A stretch of DNA of 64,000 nucleotides from Chitinophaga pinensis (lineage in GTDB: Bacteria > Bacteroidota > Bacteroidia > Flavobacteriales_D > Crocinitomicaceae). The stretch covers positions 1 through 64,000 of the forward strand of contig CAMDNE010000002.1 of the NCBI GenBank assembly GCA_945902745.1, given 5' to 3'. The position numbers were made by a program, and so were the translations under genes. The notes under the pieces are model-generated. The model was not told the origin of the DNA. It worked only from the letters and a program-made list of their open reading frames with translations, and made no database searches. Below are positions 28,220-38,429 of this stretch, one piece after another (within the stretch, counting starts at the first letter, position 1; the number at the start of each line of letters is the position of its first letter).

Positions 28220-29821
28220 ATGAACACGTATAAATTTATTGCAATTGCGTTATTAATAGGTAACGTATCTTTTGGACAGACATTGAAAGATGCAGTTCAA
28301 AAAACAGAAAACGAACGTTTTTCAGAAGCAGCATCAGATTTCAAAAAATTGATTGCTTTAGAACCAGCTAATGGGTGTAATTATTTCTATTACGGTGAAA
28401 ATTTCTATGAACGTGGTGAATTAGACTCTGCGATTATGATGTGGAATAAAGCAGTTGTAGTTGATGCTTTAACGGCATTGTCATATGTTGGGCAAGGTAA
28501 AGCACTTTGGATGAAAGGAGATCAAGTAGGAGGAAAGGCTCAATTTACAAAAGCCTTGACAATGACAAAAAATAAGAATCCAGAAATTATGCGCGCTATT
28601 GCTGAAACATATATTGTAGCGCCAAATAAAAGTCTTGATGAAGCAATTATTCTTTTGGAATCTGCAATCAAATTGGATGCAAGAAACGAAGATGCACATT
28701 TGTTAATGGGTGATGCATTGTTAGAAAAAACTCCGACAAACGGAAGTCCAGCAATTAAAAGCTACAACAAAGTATTGGAAATCAATCCAAAATCACCTCG
28801 AGGAATTGTTCGTACAGCAATTTTATATCAAAGAGCTCAAAATTATGAGCTTGCAAACGAGAAATACAAAGAAGCACAAACAATTGATCCAACGTATGCA
28901 CCTGCTTATCGTTTGAATGCAGAGTTAAATATGTTTTTTGGACAATCGACTAAAGCCATTGAAAATTGGAAAAAATATTTGGCGTTAAACAATAGCACTG
29001 AATCTCGTTATAGATATGCTACAGCAATGTTTAATGGAAAACAATTTTGTGAAGTGATTCCAGAAATTGAGGAATTGCAAAAAGATGGGTTCAATAATTT
29101 TTACATGGAACGAATGTTGACTTTCTCTTATACTGATTGTTCTACAGATCCTGAAAGCGCTAAAAAAGGATTGGCTGCAAGTGACCGTTTCTTTGGAATT
29201 GCTCCAAAAGATAAAGTTCTTCCAGTAGATTACAAATACAAAGGTTTACTTCTTTCTAAAGCTGGAAATGATTCATTGGCTATCATTGAATTAGAAAAAG
29301 CTTCAAGTTTAGATCCTGAGGCAGCAAAAGAATTGGCTAGTGACATTGGTCGTATGTATATGAAAATGAAGAAATACGATAAGGTAATTGCAATTTATAC
29401 TTTTAAAATGAGTGTGTCAAAATTAACACCTGAAGAACATTTTAACATGGGTAGAGCTTACTATTTTGGGCCTAAAAACTTTGTTTTAGCAGATAGTTCA
29501 TTTGCTCGAGTAATTGCTATTTCTCCAACTTATACTCCTGCTTACCTTTGGAGAGGAAGAGCAAGCTACCAGCAAGATTTAAAAAACGAAAAATGGTTAG
29601 CAAAACCATATTATGAAAAAGTGTTAGAGCTTGTTAAAGCAGAAGAAAGAGCTGTTGGACCAAATAAAAATATGGTTATGGAATCAGCTAAATACATGGG
29701 TGATTATTATGTTAGTTCAACAGCAAAAGATTTAGCTAAAGCAAAAGAAGCTTGGACAATCGTTAGAGATTTAGATCCAGCAGACAAACAAGCTAAAGCA
29801 TTCTTTGATGAACACAAATAA
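28220..29821 (+). CDS. secreted TPR-repeat protein
   Basis: Signal peptide MNTYKFIAIALLIGNVSFGQ; multiple TPRs; upstream in-frame TTG at 28172 overlaps the -7 box, so ATG 28220 is preferred. Confidence 0.88.
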   Translation: MNTYKFIAIALLIGNVSFGQTLKDAVQKTENERFSEAASDFKKLIALEPANGCNYFYYGENFYERGELDSAIMMWNKAVVVDALTALSYVGQGKALWMKGDQVGGKAQFTKALTMTKNKNPEIMRAIAETYIVAPNKSLDEAIILLESAIKLDARNEDAHLLMGDALLEKTPTNGSPAIKSYNKVLEINPKSPRGIVRTAILYQRAQNYELANEKYKEAQTIDPTYAPAYRLNAELNMFFGQSTKAIENWKKYLALNNSTESRYRYATAMFNGKQFCEVIPEIEELQKDGFNNFYMERMLTFSYTDCSTDPESAKKGLAASDRFFGIAPKDKVLPVDYKYKGLLLSKAGNDSLAIIELEKASSLDPEAAKELASDIGRMYMKMKKYDKVIAIYTFKMSVSKLTPEEHFNMGRAYYFGPKNFVLADSSFARVIAISPTYTPAYLWRGRASYQQDLKNEKWLAKPYYEKVLELVKAEERAVGPNKNMVMESAKYMGDYYVSSTAKDLAKAKEAWTIVRDLDPADKQAKAFFDEHK

Positions 29822-29842
29822 GTAAAAATATAAATATCAAAT

Positions 29843-29881
29843 AAAAAAGCCGCTCTCGACAATTTCGAGAGCGGCTTTTTT
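29843..29881. terminator. bidirectional terminator
   Basis: aaaaaagccgctctcga-caatt-tcgagagcggctttttt. Confidence 0.92.
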
Positions 29882-30065
29882 ATTTGATTGAATTCAAACT
29901 CCCACCTCGACTATCGCTCGGTGTCCGTTCGAGATAAATTCGATATATTCGTTTTAAACTTTATTCCAATCTATGAGTTCTCAGTTATAAACTATCAACT
30001 CATCATTCTGCACTCATCACTAAATTACATCTATTAGTTTTCAGTTATAAACTTTCAACTTTCTT

Positions 30066-32132
30066 TTACCAAATTCGTGCAACCTTCACTACACAATTTC
30101 TCATTACATCTCCTTCTTTTACAGAAAAAGCTTCAAAGAATTCTGGGCAATTCATAAGTGGACCGTTTACACGATACATACCTGGAGAATGCGAATCATT
30201 AGCAATTCTATTCTTCATTTCTTCATCTGTGTAATTGATTTTCCATAATTGTGCATAAGAAATAAAGAAACGTTGAGCAGGAGTAAAGCCTTCTCTCAAT
30301 TTTCCAGATTTAAATTCTTCCGTTCTCGAATAGGCATAATATGCCATTGTTAAACCTCCCAAGTCTGCAATATTTTCACCCATTGTTAATTCAGGATTGA
30401 CGCAATGTCCTTCAATAGGACAAAAACTTGAAAACGTTTGTCCTAAAATCCCTGTTTTCTTTTCAAAAGCTGCTTTGTCTTCTTCTGTCCACCAATTTTT
30501 GAATGTTCCATCAGCAGCGAATTTAGAACCTGAATCATCAAATCCATGCGTGAATTCATGACCAATCACCATTCCGATACGTCCATAATTCACTGCATCT
30601 TCAGAATTCACATTGAAAAATGGTGCTTGCATAATGCCTGCTGGGAAGGCAATTTCATTCAATAATGGATGGTAATATGCGTTAACCATGTGAGCTGGCA
30701 TTCCCCATTTTTGCTTATCAACTGGAGTATTTAATTCTTGTAAATTTTTAATATGTGAAAATTGGCTTTCGAGCTTTAAATTTTCAATATATGAATCAGC
30801 TTTAAAATTTAATTTTGAATAATCTTCCCATTTACTCGGGTAACCAAGTTTTCTTCCGATTGAACTTAATTTGTTTAATGCTTCTTTCTTTGTCTCAGAA
30901 GACATCCAATCTAAATTCGAAATCCGATCCTTAAATACAATTAAAAGATTGTCAACCATTGTGTTAACGCGTTCTTGTGCTTCAATAGAATAATATTTTT
31001 CAACAAAAGCTTTCCCTAGCAATTCACCAAAATCTTTATTCGTGATTTCATCAATTGCGCGATCAGTTATTGGTTTCATTTCACTTTTGCCACTCAATGC
31101 TTTGCTGTAAAAGGAAAAATTCTCATTGACAAATCTATCACCAAGACTTTTTGCATAATTATGAATCGTTTTCCAAAGCAAGTAGTTTTTCCAATCTTCC
31201 ATTGCTTCTTGCTCAAGTAGTGTATTTGCTTGGATTAAATAACTAGGTTGCGAAACAATGATTGAATCAAACGATCTACAGCCGATTTTATTCAAATAGG
31301 CTTCGAAATCAATTTTCCCGAATAAATTCTGAGCGTCTTCTCTTGAATACTTATTGTACGTTTTTTCTGGAATACGCAATTCAGCAGGTGCCATCATTAC
31401 ACTCGCTAATTTCGTTTCAAATTGAACAACAGATGTTGCCATTGAATTTGATTCTGCTAATGGATATTCCAATAAAACAAAAATATTGGAAATGTGTTTC
31501 TCGTATTGGGCAAGTAATTCTTTTTTATTTTCAGAAGTATAGTAATCTTTATTAGGCAAGCCTAATCCACCTTGACCTACGTATGAAATGTTATAATCTA
31601 CATTTTTTAAATCTTGTCCAACGCCAAAATTAAAAAGGCTGTTAATCCCAGCTGTATGTTGTTCTGCAATAATTGAAATAATATCTGCCTTGGATTTGAG
31701 ATTGATAATTTTGTTTAAATCTTCTTGAATAGGTGCAATACCTAATTTATTTCGTGTTTCAATATCGATAAATGAAGCGTAATAATTTCCAAGAATATAT
31801 GCTTCTTCTCCTTGTTTTGAAGAAGTGTTTTTGAATTTTTCAAGAATCTCTGTTAATTTGATTTTATTATTTAATTCCAATTCATTAAAACTTCCCCAAC
31901 GCGATTCAGAAGGTGGCACAGGATTATTTGCTACCCATGTGCCATTTGAAAAAAGAAAGAAATCTTCTTGAGGTTTTATATTTTCATCTATATAACCCAC
32001 GTCGATAGTATTTAATGCCGTGTTAACTTTTTCAATATTTTTTACTTCAGTTAAATTATTGTTTTCTATAGACTTACAACTTGTTGTTAAAGTTATTATA
32101 GAGATAAATAGAAAGATAGTTTCGTTTTTCAT
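30066..32132 (-). CDS. M13 family metallopeptidase (lipoprotein)
   Basis: IGHEFTHGFDDSGSKF, GENIADLGGL, NAYYHPLLNEIAFPAG; lipobox TSC. Confidence 0.94.
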   Translation of the reverse strand: MKNETIFLFISIITLTTSCKSIENNNLTEVKNIEKVNTALNTIDVGYIDENIKPQEDFFLFSNGTWVANNPVPPSESRWGSFNELELNNKIKLTEILEKFKNTSSKQGEEAYILGNYYASFIDIETRNKLGIAPIQEDLNKIINLKSKADIISIIAEQHTAGINSLFNFGVGQDLKNVDYNISYVGQGGLGLPNKDYYTSENKKELLAQYEKHISNIFVLLEYPLAESNSMATSVVQFETKLASVMMAPAELRIPEKTYNKYSREDAQNLFGKIDFEAYLNKIGCRSFDSIIVSQPSYLIQANTLLEQEAMEDWKNYLLWKTIHNYAKSLGDRFVNENFSFYSKALSGKSEMKPITDRAIDEITNKDFGELLGKAFVEKYYSIEAQERVNTMVDNLLIVFKDRISNLDWMSSETKKEALNKLSSIGRKLGYPSKWEDYSKLNFKADSYIENLKLESQFSHIKNLQELNTPVDKQKWGMPAHMVNAYYHPLLNEIAFPAGIMQAPFFNVNSEDAVNYGRIGMVIGHEFTHGFDDSGSKFAADGTFKNWWTEEDKAAFEKKTGILGQTFSSFCPIEGHCVNPELTMGENIADLGGLTMAYYAYSRTEEFKSGKLREGFTPAQRFFISYAQLWKINYTDEEMKNRIANDSHSPGMYRVNGPLMNCPEFFEAFSVKEGDVMRNCVVKVARIW

Positions 32133-32136
32133 AGTA

Positions 32137-32592
32137 TTATAAAGGAGTGTTTAACATTTCAACATGGGGAATATCGTCTTCTAAATATTCTTTACCAGTG
32201 CTAGAGAAGCCATGTTTGTTATAATATTGTTCCAAATGTTTTTGTGCTGAAATTCGAACAGGAACTTTACCAAATTCATCCATTGCAAAAGCCATGCATT
32301 TAACCATTAATTCGTGTCCGATTCCTTTGCCGCGACTAGCTTCGTCAATAACAACTCTTCCAATTGAAACTTCCGAGTATGAAAGTCCAGGAGGTAGTAT
32401 TCTTGCAGTCGAAATAACTTTTCCAAAACCATCTCTACAAATTAAATGGTAACATTTTTTATCCTTACCGTCCAAATCAAGGTAAGAACAGTTTTGCTCT
32501 ACAACAAAAGCTTTTAAACGTAAAGCTATAATGTCATGAAACTCATTTGTTGTTAATTCTGGATAATATTTTACTTGCCAATCTAAATGCAT
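32137..32592 (-). CDS. GNAT family N-acetyltransferase (ElaA-like)
   Basis: LRLKAFVVEQNCSYLDLDGKDKKCYHL...IGRVVIDEASRGKGIGHELM...EQYYNKHGF. Confidence 0.92.
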   Translation of the reverse strand: MHLDWQVKYYPELTTNEFHDIIALRLKAFVVEQNCSYLDLDGKDKKCYHLICRDGFGKVISTARILPPGLSYSEVSIGRVVIDEASRGKGIGHELMVKCMAFAMDEFGKVPVRISAQKHLEQYYNKHGFSSTGKEYLEDDIPHVEMLNTPL

Positions 32593-32649
32593 TTTCTTTG
32601 AATTTGTGATTTATAATTTGTTATTCGGGATTATGATTCCCAAAAATAT

Positions 32650-32674
32650 CTATGTGTTCTATGTGTCTATGTGT
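32650..32674. repeat. short tandem: three copies of CTATGTGT
   Basis: ctatgtgt-t-ctatgtgt-ctatgtgt. Confidence 0.75.
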
Positions 32675-32694
32675 TTCCAATTAAATGACGCGCA

Positions 32695-34338
32695 TTAAGT
32701 TTGAATAACCCCAACGTTATAAGGCTTTTCAGCTTTTTTATGGTTTGCCATTTGAATTCCCAATGATAAAACTTTTCGTGTGTGCGCAGGATCAATAATA
32801 GCATCTACCCACAAACGACTTGCTGCATATAATGGTGAAATCTGTTCGTCGTATCTATTTTTTATCGTTTCGGAAAGTTCCTTTTCTCTTTCAGGAGTAA
32901 TTTCTTCTCCTTTAGATTTTAATGAGGCAACTTCAATTTGCATTAAAACTTTGGATGCTGAAGCTCCAGACATAACAGCAATCTCCGCTGTTGGCCATGC
33001 AACAATTAGTCGAGGGTCATACGCTTTCCCGCACATTGCATAGTTTCCAGCTCCATAGCTATTTCCAACAACAACAGTGAATTTCGGTACAACAGAATTG
33101 GCCATCGCATTTACCATTTTAGCACCATCCTTAATGATTCCGCCATGCTCACTTTTCGAACCAACCATGAAACCTGTTACATCTTGAAAGAAAACTAAAG
33201 GAATATTTTTTTGATTGCAATTCATTATGAAACGTGCTGCTTTGTCAGCGGAATCAGAATAAATGACACCACCAAATTGTGTCTCTCCTTTGGCGTTTTT
33301 AATAATTTCACGCTGATTTGCAACAATTCCAACACTCCAACCATCGATTCGAGCATACGTGCAAATTATTGATTTACCATAATCAGCTTTGTATTCTGTT
33401 AATTCGGAATCATCCACAATTGTGCGAAGCAATTCCTTTGTATCATAAGGCTTGTTTCTTTCTGAAGACATTATTCCATAGACATTCTTTAATGGAACTT
33501 TTGGCACTAAACTTTCAATTCTATCAAAACCTGCATTTTCAGGTTGACCAATTTGTCCAATCATTTTGCGGATTGTCGCTAAGCATTCTTGGTCATTTGC
33601 AGATTTATAGTCGCAAACGCCTGAAATTTCAGTATGCGTTGTAGCTCCACCTAATGTCTCATTGTCAATATTTTCGCCAATTGCCGCCTTCACTAAATAT
33701 GATCCAGCAAGAAAAATTGTTCCAGTCTTATCTACTATTAGAGATTCATCAGACATGATTGGAAGGTAAGCACCACCAGCTACACAACTTCCCATAACCG
33801 CAGCAATTTGTACAATTCCCATTGAACTCATTACAGCATTATTTCTAAAAATACGTCCGAAATGTTCTTTGTCCGCGAAAATTTCATCTTGCATTGGAAG
33901 GTAAACACCTGCAGAATCTACCAAATAGATAATTGGTAAACGATTTTCCATCGCAATTTCTTGAGCACGTAAATTCTTTTTTCCTGAAATTGGAAACCAA
34001 GCTCCAGCTTTGACTGTTGCGTCATTTGCAACAACAATACATTGCTTTCCAGAAACAAAACCGATCACAATTACAACTCCAGCAGATGGACATCCTCCAT
34101 GTTCTTTATACATACCATATCCGGCAAAAGCGCCCATTTCAAAACGCTCAGTATCTGGGTCAAGTAATAAGTCAATACGCTCACGTGCAGTTAACTTTCC
34201 GCTTTCATGCAATTTTTCAACTCTCTTTTTTCCACCACCTTCAGCAATGATTGATAATTCACGTTCAATTGCACTTATTTTAAGGCGCATTTGATCGTCG
34301 TTTATATTAAATTCTAATTCTTTTTTAGAAATCGCCAT
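32695..34338 (-). CDS. acyl-CoA carboxylase carboxyltransferase subunit (propionyl/methylcrotonyl-CoA type)
   Basis: KLHESGKLTARERIDLLLDPDTERFEMG...GGSYLVKAAIGE...GNSYGAGNYAMCGKAYDPRLIVAWPTAEIAVM. Confidence 0.92.
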   Translation of the reverse strand: MAISKKELEFNINDDQMRLKISAIERELSIIAEGGGKKRVEKLHESGKLTARERIDLLLDPDTERFEMGAFAGYGMYKEHGGCPSAGVVIVIGFVSGKQCIVVANDATVKAGAWFPISGKKNLRAQEIAMENRLPIIYLVDSAGVYLPMQDEIFADKEHFGRIFRNNAVMSSMGIVQIAAVMGSCVAGGAYLPIMSDESLIVDKTGTIFLAGSYLVKAAIGENIDNETLGGATTHTEISGVCDYKSANDQECLATIRKMIGQIGQPENAGFDRIESLVPKVPLKNVYGIMSSERNKPYDTKELLRTIVDDSELTEYKADYGKSIICTYARIDGWSVGIVANQREIIKNAKGETQFGGVIYSDSADKAARFIMNCNQKNIPLVFFQDVTGFMVGSKSEHGGIIKDGAKMVNAMANSVVPKFTVVVGNSYGAGNYAMCGKAYDPRLIVAWPTAEIAVMSGASASKVLMQIEVASLKSKGEEITPEREKELSETIKNRYDEQISPLYAASRLWVDAIIDPAHTRKVLSLGIQMANHKKAEKPYNVGVIQT

Positions 34339-34360
34339 TCTTCACTTTTTTTTAGCTCAC

Positions 34361-34368
34361 CAAATATA
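34361..34368 (-). promoter_or_regulatory. -7 box TATATTTG for the carboxylase gene
   Basis: + strand caaatata. Confidence 0.45.
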
Positions 34369-34496
34369 ATAAACAGTAGGCTGTGATTCATCATGAAACA
34401 GCTAGAAAAACAGAATATTAGTAAAATATATGGCTATAAACATTATTCAACACTGAGTTGTTTGAAATTACCTGATTAATTGATGAATCTAAATGT

Positions 34497-34504
34497 TAAT
34501 TTTG
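34497..34504 (+). promoter_or_regulatory. -7 box TAATTTTG, 4 nt before ATG of pcm
   Basis: Exact TAnnTTTG; ATG at 34509. Confidence 0.5.
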
Positions 34505-34508
34505 GCAC

Positions 34509-35156
34509 ATGCAAGATTCGTTTAAACACAAAGGAATGCGAAGGCAATTAATTGCCCAACTAAGACAAGACAGTAGAATTACGAATGAAGCAATTTTTGA
34601 GGCATTTGATAAAATACCACGACATTTTTTCTTGGATTTGGCTTTTGTAGAACAGGCTTACACGAATATGGCATTTCAGATTGGAGCTGGACAAACTATT
34701 TCACATCCTATAACAGTTGCTTTTCAAACACAATTATTGGATGTTCAAAGAGGAGATAAAATTTTAGAAATTGGCACTGGTTCTGGTTTTCAAACCTGTA
34801 TTTTATGTCAGATGGGAGCTAAAGTCTTCTCAATTGAAAGACAAAGGGAATTGCACCTAAAAGCAAAAAAAATAATTCACGATTTAAATTTTACTCCTCG
34901 CTTATCTTTTGGGGACGGTTATTTAGGATTGCCTTTAATTGCTCCGTTTGATAAAATCATCGTTACGTGTGGAGCACCTGACATTCCTCAAACATTGAAA
35001 GATCAGCTCAAAATAGGAGGGGTGATGATCATTCCAATTGGTGAAGGAAGCGAGCAAATTATGAAGCGAATAGTGAAAGTTTCTGAAACTGAATTTCAAG
35101 AAGAAGAATTAGGGACGTTTAAATTTGTTCCTATGCTTGAGAGAAAAGTGAAATAA
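34509..35156 (+). CDS. pcm: protein-L-isoaspartate O-methyltransferase
   Basis: VPRHFF-like IPRHFFLDLAFVEQAY, GQTISHPITVAFQTQLL, LEIGTGSGFQTCIL. Confidence 0.94.
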   Translation: MQDSFKHKGMRRQLIAQLRQDSRITNEAIFEAFDKIPRHFFLDLAFVEQAYTNMAFQIGAGQTISHPITVAFQTQLLDVQRGDKILEIGTGSGFQTCILCQMGAKVFSIERQRELHLKAKKIIHDLNFTPRLSFGDGYLGLPLIAPFDKIIVTCGAPDIPQTLKDQLKIGGVMIIPIGEGSEQIMKRIVKVSETEFQEEELGTFKFVPMLERKVK

Positions 35157-35228
35157 ATCACTTCCCAAAATTATATTATTCTCATTTTGAATAGTTGAAA
35201 GTTCGTGAAAATGTAATACTTAATTATC

Positions 35229-35528
35229 GCCACAGATTCACAGATTTGACTTCCTCACAAACAAGCGTTTTTAATAAAATTGAATTATTCAAAAGTTTTA
35301 ACTGTGACAAATTTTAATTATCGCCACAGATTCACAGATTTGACTTCTTCACAAACAAGTGGTTTTAATAAAATTGAATAATGCAAAAGTATTATCTCTC
35401 ACAAATTTTAATTATCGCCACAGATTCACAGATTTGACTTCCTCACAAACAAGTGGTTTTAATAAAATTGAATAATGCAAAAGTATTATCTGTGACAAAT
35501 TTTAATTACCGCCACAGATTCACAGATT
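35229..35528. repeat. tandem repeat, 94-bp period, three full copies plus a partial fourth
   Basis: gccacagattcacagatt at 35229, 35323, 35417 and 35511; intervening ttgacttcctcacaaacaagtggttttaataaaattgaataatgcaaaagtattatctgtgacaaattttaattatc conserved. Confidence 0.95.
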
Positions 35529-35728
35529 ATATTTCTTCGTTTAATAAAACAGTAATAAAAGGGGTATGAAAATCAGTGCATCTGTGGCAACTTTTTTCAA
35601 CACTTGATAAATCAACTTATTTGTTTAGGTGGGCAAAAAAGAAAGGGATTAATTTCTTAACCCCTTTCTTAATTTATTTTTTCACTGAATTCCGAATCAT
35701 AAATCCTGAATCCTGAATTCCAAATCAT

Positions 35729-36679
35729 TTAATGCCCCATTGCTGCCATATATCTTTCTGCATCTAGCGCTGCCATACAACCTGTTCCTGCTGCTGTTAT
35801 TGCTTGACGATACGTTTTGTCCGCAGCATCTCCAGCTACAAAAACACCTGCTACATTCGTTTTTGACGTGCCTGGTTGTGCATATTTAATATATCCAGTT
35901 TCATCTAAATCGATAAATCCTTTAAAGATATCTGTGTTCGGTTGATGTCCAATAGCTACAAAAAATCCAGTACAAGGAATTGTTCTTTCTTCTCCAGTTT
36001 TGCTGTTTTTCACATGAGTGCCTGTAACAACATTTCCATCACCCAAAACTTCAACTGTATCAGTATTGAATAGTATTTCAATGTTTGGAGTATTTTTTAC
36101 ACGATCAGTCATGATCTTCGATGCTCTGAATTCATCACGACGCACAAGCATTGTTACTTTAGTACAAAGTTTAGATAAATAATGTGCTTCTTCGCAAGCA
36201 GAATCACCTGCACCAACGATAACCGTTTCTTGTCCTCTGTAAAAGAACCCATCACAAACCGCACAAGCTGAAACTCCACCACCTAATTGCAGGTATTTTT
36301 GTTCACTTTCTAATCCAAGGTATTTAGCAGATGCACCCGTTGAAATAATGACTGTAGTTGCATGTATTTCTTTGTTTTCTTCCGTCCAACATTTATGAAT
36401 TGGTCCAGTAAAGTCGACCTTTGTAATGAATCCATATCGTACATCTGTTTCAAATCGTTTAGCTTGCGCTTCCAATTGAACCATCATTTCTGGACCTGAA
36501 ATTCCGTCAGGATAACCAGGGAAATTTTCTACTTCGTTTGTTGTTGTTAATTGTCCTCCAGGTTGCATTCCTTGATAAAGAACTGGTTTCATATCCGCTC
36601 TAGCAGCATAAATAGCAGCTGTGAATCCCGCAGGACCTGAACCAATAATCAAACAATTCACTTTTTCTATTTCGCTCAT
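35729..36679 (-). CDS. trxB: thioredoxin-disulfide reductase
   Basis: GSGPAGFTAAIYAARADMKPVLY, CAVCDGFFYRGQETVIVGAGDSA, GVFVAGDAADKTYRQAITAAGTGCMAALDAERY. Confidence 0.97.
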   Translation of the reverse strand: MSEIEKVNCLIIGSGPAGFTAAIYAARADMKPVLYQGMQPGGQLTTTNEVENFPGYPDGISGPEMMVQLEAQAKRFETDVRYGFITKVDFTGPIHKCWTEENKEIHATTVIISTGASAKYLGLESEQKYLQLGGGVSACAVCDGFFYRGQETVIVGAGDSACEEAHYLSKLCTKVTMLVRRDEFRASKIMTDRVKNTPNIEILFNTDTVEVLGDGNVVTGTHVKNSKTGEERTIPCTGFFVAIGHQPNTDIFKGFIDLDETGYIKYAQPGTSKTNVAGVFVAGDAADKTYRQAITAAGTGCMAALDAERYMAAMGH

Positions 36680-36860
36680 TTGAATTTTATATTAAGTTGA
36701 AAAATTTCGAATTACAAAAATAACGAATAACTAGAAACACAGTATTAGAATAGTAACAAAAAATCAACTAATCGTTCTAAGAATTGGAATGCTGAAAATG
36801 TGGGTAGTTCTTTTAAGGATAGGTAGTTATAACTTGCTTAAATTAATCAATCCAAAACAT

Positions 36861-36891
36861 TTTGAAATTCGAATTAAAGGAGCTACTTTTG
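36861..36891 (+). promoter_or_regulatory. promoter TTTG-N19-TACTTTTG for the helicase gene
   Basis: tttg 36861-36864, tacttttg 36884-36891, 19-nt spacer. Confidence 0.7.
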
Positions 36892-36915
36892 TACCCCATT
36901 TTCCGGACACAAAGA

Positions 36916-38427
36916 ATGATAGATACTGAATTGTACGAAGCAAAAGAATTATACCCATTTCAAGCAAAAACTGTTCATTCTATTATAGAAGAGCTTGAAA
37001 AAAACGGTAAAAAATTCAATTTACTATTTCAATTGCCTACAGGAGGCGGAAAAACAGTTATTTTCTCAGAAATAGCTAGAAAATTCATTGAAAAGACGAA
37101 TGAAAAAGTCTTAATTCTAACCCATCGAATAGAATTGTCCGTTCAAACTTCTAAACAGTTGTTTGCCATTGGAGTAAATAACATGGTCATTAATAGTGAT
37201 GTCAAGAAGATTGATAATCAAGATGAATTTCCGTGTTTCATTGCCATGGTGGAAACGCTCAATAATCGTTTGAATGAAGATGAGAATTTCATAAAAGATG
37301 TAGGATTGGTAATCGTGGATGAAGCACATTACAATAGTTTCAGAAAGATCTTCCAGTTTTACGAAGGCGGAAATATTCTGGGCGTTACAGCAACACCTTT
37401 AAGTAGTAATAAAGCATTGCCATTAAACGATAATTACAATAAATTAATTGTTGGAGAAAGTATTTCTTCTTTAATTGAAGGCGGATATTTATCTAATGCT
37501 GAGTCATATACGTACGATGTTAATTTGCATGGATTGAAAATTGGATCCAACGGAGATTTTACTGTTAATAGTTCAGATCAGGTTTATGGAAATTTTTTCA
37601 TGCAAGAGAAATTGCTTTTCGCTTATGAAGAAGTTGCTGTAGGAAACAAAACGTTGATTTTTAATTCCGGGATTGATACTTCTTTAAGAGTTGAAGAGAC
37701 CTTCAAGAAACGTGGCTATCCGATTCGACATTTAGATTCAACATACAGTGATAAGGATAGAAAGGATATCTTGAAATGGTTCAAAGAAACACCTGATGCA
37801 ATTTTATCTTCAGTTGGAATTCTAACCACAGGTTTTGATGAGCCAACTGTTCAAACTATTATTTTGAACCGTGCAACGCGATCATTGACTTTGTACCACC
37901 AAATGATTGGAAGGGGCTCACGTAAATTACCAAACAAAAGTGAATTCAAATTAATTGATCTTGGCAACAATGTTCGTCGTTTCGGATTGTGGCAAGATTA
38001 TTTGAACTGGCAAGATGCGTTCCGTTTCCCAGATCGCTTTTTGGAATCTCGTTTGTCAGAAAATGATGATTTAGAATTTGAAGTGGAGTATGAGTTCCCA
38101 AGAGGAATGAGTGATATCATGAAAACTGATTTATTGGAGAAATTCAATATCAAAGATGTTTATTATGAATGCGTTGATGCAGGAAAAAAAGGAAAGGAAG
38201 CTGTTGATTTATCAATGGAGAACCATTTTGAGGTGATTGTAGAGGCTTCAACAGATTTTTACCATGCTTTGGAATTAATGACTGTGATTCAGGAACACGT
38301 TGAGCATAGATTGAAGCATTACACTAAATGCATTTCTAAAAGCACACCTAATTATTTGAAATATTTGATTGAGACTTATAATAGACAGTTGCGTCAGAAA
38401 TTGCGCAATGTTTTAGATGATGAATAA
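36916..38427 (+). CDS. DEAD/DEAH-box helicase family protein
   Basis: LPTGGGKTVIFSEIA, VDEAHYNSF, GVTATPL, HQMIGRGSRKLP; start moved to ATG 36916 because the promoter overlaps the 36862 start. Confidence 0.92.
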   Translation: MIDTELYEAKELYPFQAKTVHSIIEELEKNGKKFNLLFQLPTGGGKTVIFSEIARKFIEKTNEKVLILTHRIELSVQTSKQLFAIGVNNMVINSDVKKIDNQDEFPCFIAMVETLNNRLNEDENFIKDVGLVIVDEAHYNSFRKIFQFYEGGNILGVTATPLSSNKALPLNDNYNKLIVGESISSLIEGGYLSNAESYTYDVNLHGLKIGSNGDFTVNSSDQVYGNFFMQEKLLFAYEEVAVGNKTLIFNSGIDTSLRVEETFKKRGYPIRHLDSTYSDKDRKDILKWFKETPDAILSSVGILTTGFDEPTVQTIILNRATRSLTLYHQMIGRGSRKLPNKSEFKLIDLGNNVRRFGLWQDYLNWQDAFRFPDRFLESRLSENDDLEFEVEYEFPRGMSDIMKTDLLEKFNIKDVYYECVDAGKKGKEAVDLSMENHFEVIVEASTDFYHALELMTVIQEHVEHRLKHYTKCISKSTPNYLKYLIETYNRQLRQKLRNVLDDE

Positions 38428-38429
38428 TT

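Noticed and set aside
35229-35588. Possible CRISPR array
   Set aside because: The 94-bp period is repeated along its whole length, so there are no unique spacers; no cas genes in the window.
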